DNA of 32,102 nt from Anthracocystis setariae (lineage: Eukaryota > Basidiomycota > Ustilaginomycetes > Ustilaginales > Ustilaginaceae). Position numbers and translations under genes: made by a program. This document shows positions 30,669 to 32,102 of the stretch, one piece after another. The notes beneath the pieces were generated by a model. That model was not told the DNA's origin, searched no databases, and worked only from the letters and a program-made list of their open reading frames with translations. The stretch covers positions 1-32,102 of the forward strand of contig CAKMXJ010000017.1 of the NCBI GenBank assembly GCA_928724745.1, given 5' to 3'. Each line of letters begins with the position of its first letter. The first letter of the stretch is position 1.

Positions 30669-32102
30669 ATGCTCGGTGTGCGCAGTCACGCCGACGACTG
30701 GCGACTGCAGCAACTTCCACCCCGATCCGACCCCTCTTGGCCCTCTCTCTCTCTCTGCCATCGCGGAACAAATATCCCTCTCAAACAACCCGACTTCAGC
30801 ATCGACCATCTGGTCGTTGGTGCGGTGTAGTGGGCTTCTCCATCGCATCTGCCCTCGCCACTCGCTGGCCCGACAAGACCACCTACCTCGTCACCTGAAG
30901 AAACGGAATCCGGGCCTGGGCCAAGAGACCTCGGCCTGAAATAGCGAGGTAATCCACGCCGGCCTCTACTATCCCGCCGACTCACTTCAAGACTAAGCTC
31001 TGCTTGAGGGGTCGCGAGCTGATGTATCAGTGTTGTCAACAGCTACGACTTATATAAGCAGACCAAGAAGCTCGTGGTTGGAGCCGACTTTGCCAAAAGC
31101 TATCTAGACAACTTGAAGGCTCACTGCGATGCATTGGGAGAGCTTGCACCTCCCACCAGGCTGATTTCCTGGGCGACGAGGCCCGCGAGCCTGAGCCAGA
31201 TCTGTCCAAGAATATTGCATGGGCACTACCGTCGGATCGAACGGGGATCGTAAGTAGCCACGAGCTAATGGCGTCTCTCGAACAGGAGTTGTTGGACGCG
31301 GACAACGCCGAGATTGTCTACGACACCAAAGTGGTCCGCATCGATGCAACGAACCCGATCCAAGCGCTGTCAACAGCAAGCGCGCAGATGGGTCTCGCTT
31401 CAAGACGGTTGGATCGTCCAGAGCCGTCATCGACTCTGATGATGCATTGCTGGCCAAAGTTGTCATCAATTCGTCCGGCCTCAATGGTCCGACGATGCTC
31501 AACTCTCTGCCTTCGGAGCTCGGCCTGCAACAAGAGCCGATCCCGATGTGGTACTCGAAGGGCAATTACGCCTCGCACAAGGGAGCCGGAGCCAAGGATG
31601 TCAAACACCTCATCTATCCGGTTCCGGACAGCAACAAAGGCGCGCACGCACACACTTCGCTGGGCACGCATCTGACGCTCGACCCAACGGACAGACTGCC
31701 CGGTCCGGACACCGAGTGGATCTCGCCACCAGCACAAGATGAAACGGGCGTCGATTTTTGGAAGAAAGCGCTGACGGTTTCGGAGGATCGTCTGATTCGA
31801 TGTACGCCTCGATCACAGAGTACCTTCCGAACATTGACAAGGCGGGGTTGGCGCCAGACTATGCAGGCATTCGACCGAAGCTCATCGGACCGCAGCAAAA
31901 GGGGCGTTTATGGATTTCCCAGTTGCTCTGGCACAATTCCGCGTCGCTGTCGTCGCAGAAGCCGGCAGAGGGCACCGGGGTTGCCGCCCCCGGAGCGCGA
32001 GAGTTGCGTTTTTCGAAAGCGAGGAACAGTGTAGATAGGGTGCACGGAGGTGCCATGATCAGTTTGCTGGGAACGAGAGTCCCGGTCTGACGAGCAGTTT
32101 GG
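30669..32102 (+). pseudogene. L-2-hydroxyglutarate dehydrogenase pseudogene, cut by window end
   Basis: The intact enzyme is a mitochondrial FAD-dependent oxidase that converts L-2-hydroxyglutarate to 2-oxoglutarate. The family signature is clear but scattered over three frames: an Arg/Ala-rich leader resembling a mitochondrial presequence, DHLVVGA then VVGFSIASALA (FAD-binding GxGxxG region), GQETSA-NSEVIHAGLYYPAD, KTKLCLRGRELMYQ, RTGIVSSHELM, VVINSSGLNG, SKGNYASHKG, DVKHLIYPVPD, HLTLDPTDRLPGPDTEW, APDYAGIRPKLIGP and, at the edge, ESPGLTSSL. Lesions include lost or gained bases near 30825, 30896, 30988, 31165, 31370, 31790 and 32070, a probable deletion near 31030, and a TGA at 30937-30939 where the family has the Arg of the SRNSEVIHAG motif (CGA to TGA). 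Three long intact genes nearby show no such damage, so this is decay rather than poor sequence. The 3' end lies outside the window. Confidence 0.88.

Noticed and set aside
31250..31285. Apparent 36-nt intron, GTAAGT to ACAG, in the dehydrogenase pseudogene
   Set aside because: It translates in frame to VSSHELMASLEQ, which matches the conserved GIV-SH-LM region of the family, so it is coding sequence.
1..32102. CRISPR arrays, bacterial operators or insertion sequences
   Set aside because: The gene content is fungal; the tandem arrays lack direct-repeat/unique-spacer structure.

Overview
The window looks like a chromosome end from a smut-type basidiomycete (Ustilaginomycotina). This is inferred from gene content and sequence style; no species marker is present. 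The first ~11 kb has few genes and many repeats. It carries a RecQ-family helicase gene of the kind known from telomere-associated sequences of Ustilago maydis. The last ~21 kb is ordinary fungal core sequence with long, nearly intronless genes. The first bases (TAACCCT) match the phase of a left-end CCCTAA telomere repeat, but this is only one copy.

Layout of the left part. 1-900 has no convincing gene. 915-2020 is a tandem array with a period of about 323 bp, and each unit carries a near-perfect hairpin. 2411-3475 (minus) encodes a 2-oxoglutarate/Fe(II) dioxygenase-like protein, possibly of the TET/JBP class. 3485-3864 holds four ~110-bp units, each again a hairpin. 4439-8978 (minus) is a ~1,512-residue helicase: N-terminal zinc-finger (OrsD-like) region, tyrosine-recombinase-like domain, RecQ helicase, Cys-rich tail. 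It is broken by one frame change near 5495. 9077-10032 is packed with a GGAGACA/TGTCTCC motif, and three palindromes follow at 10158-10580.

Layout of the right part. From ~11.2 kb come an MGA2/SPT23-like membrane-tethered transcription factor (11191-15880, minus, one frame change), MCM5 (18559-20754, minus), a large Lte1-like Ras-family exchange factor (21535-26808, minus) and the ESCRT-III subunit SNF7/VPS32 (28703-29368, minus). A heavily decayed L-2-hydroxyglutarate dehydrogenase pseudogene (30669 to the window end, plus) comes last. All genes that appear functional read leftward, toward the putative telomere.

The core genes serve separate housekeeping roles (membrane lipid regulation, replication licensing, GTPase signalling, endosomal sorting) and do not form a cluster. 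The left part is the accessory region of interest: a recombinase/helicase fusion, an oxygenase of a class that can act on DNA, and two unrelated hairpin-repeat arrays lie within about 9 kb. Start codons were taken as ATG only. Several longer open frames in the window begin at GTG or TTG and were trimmed or rejected.
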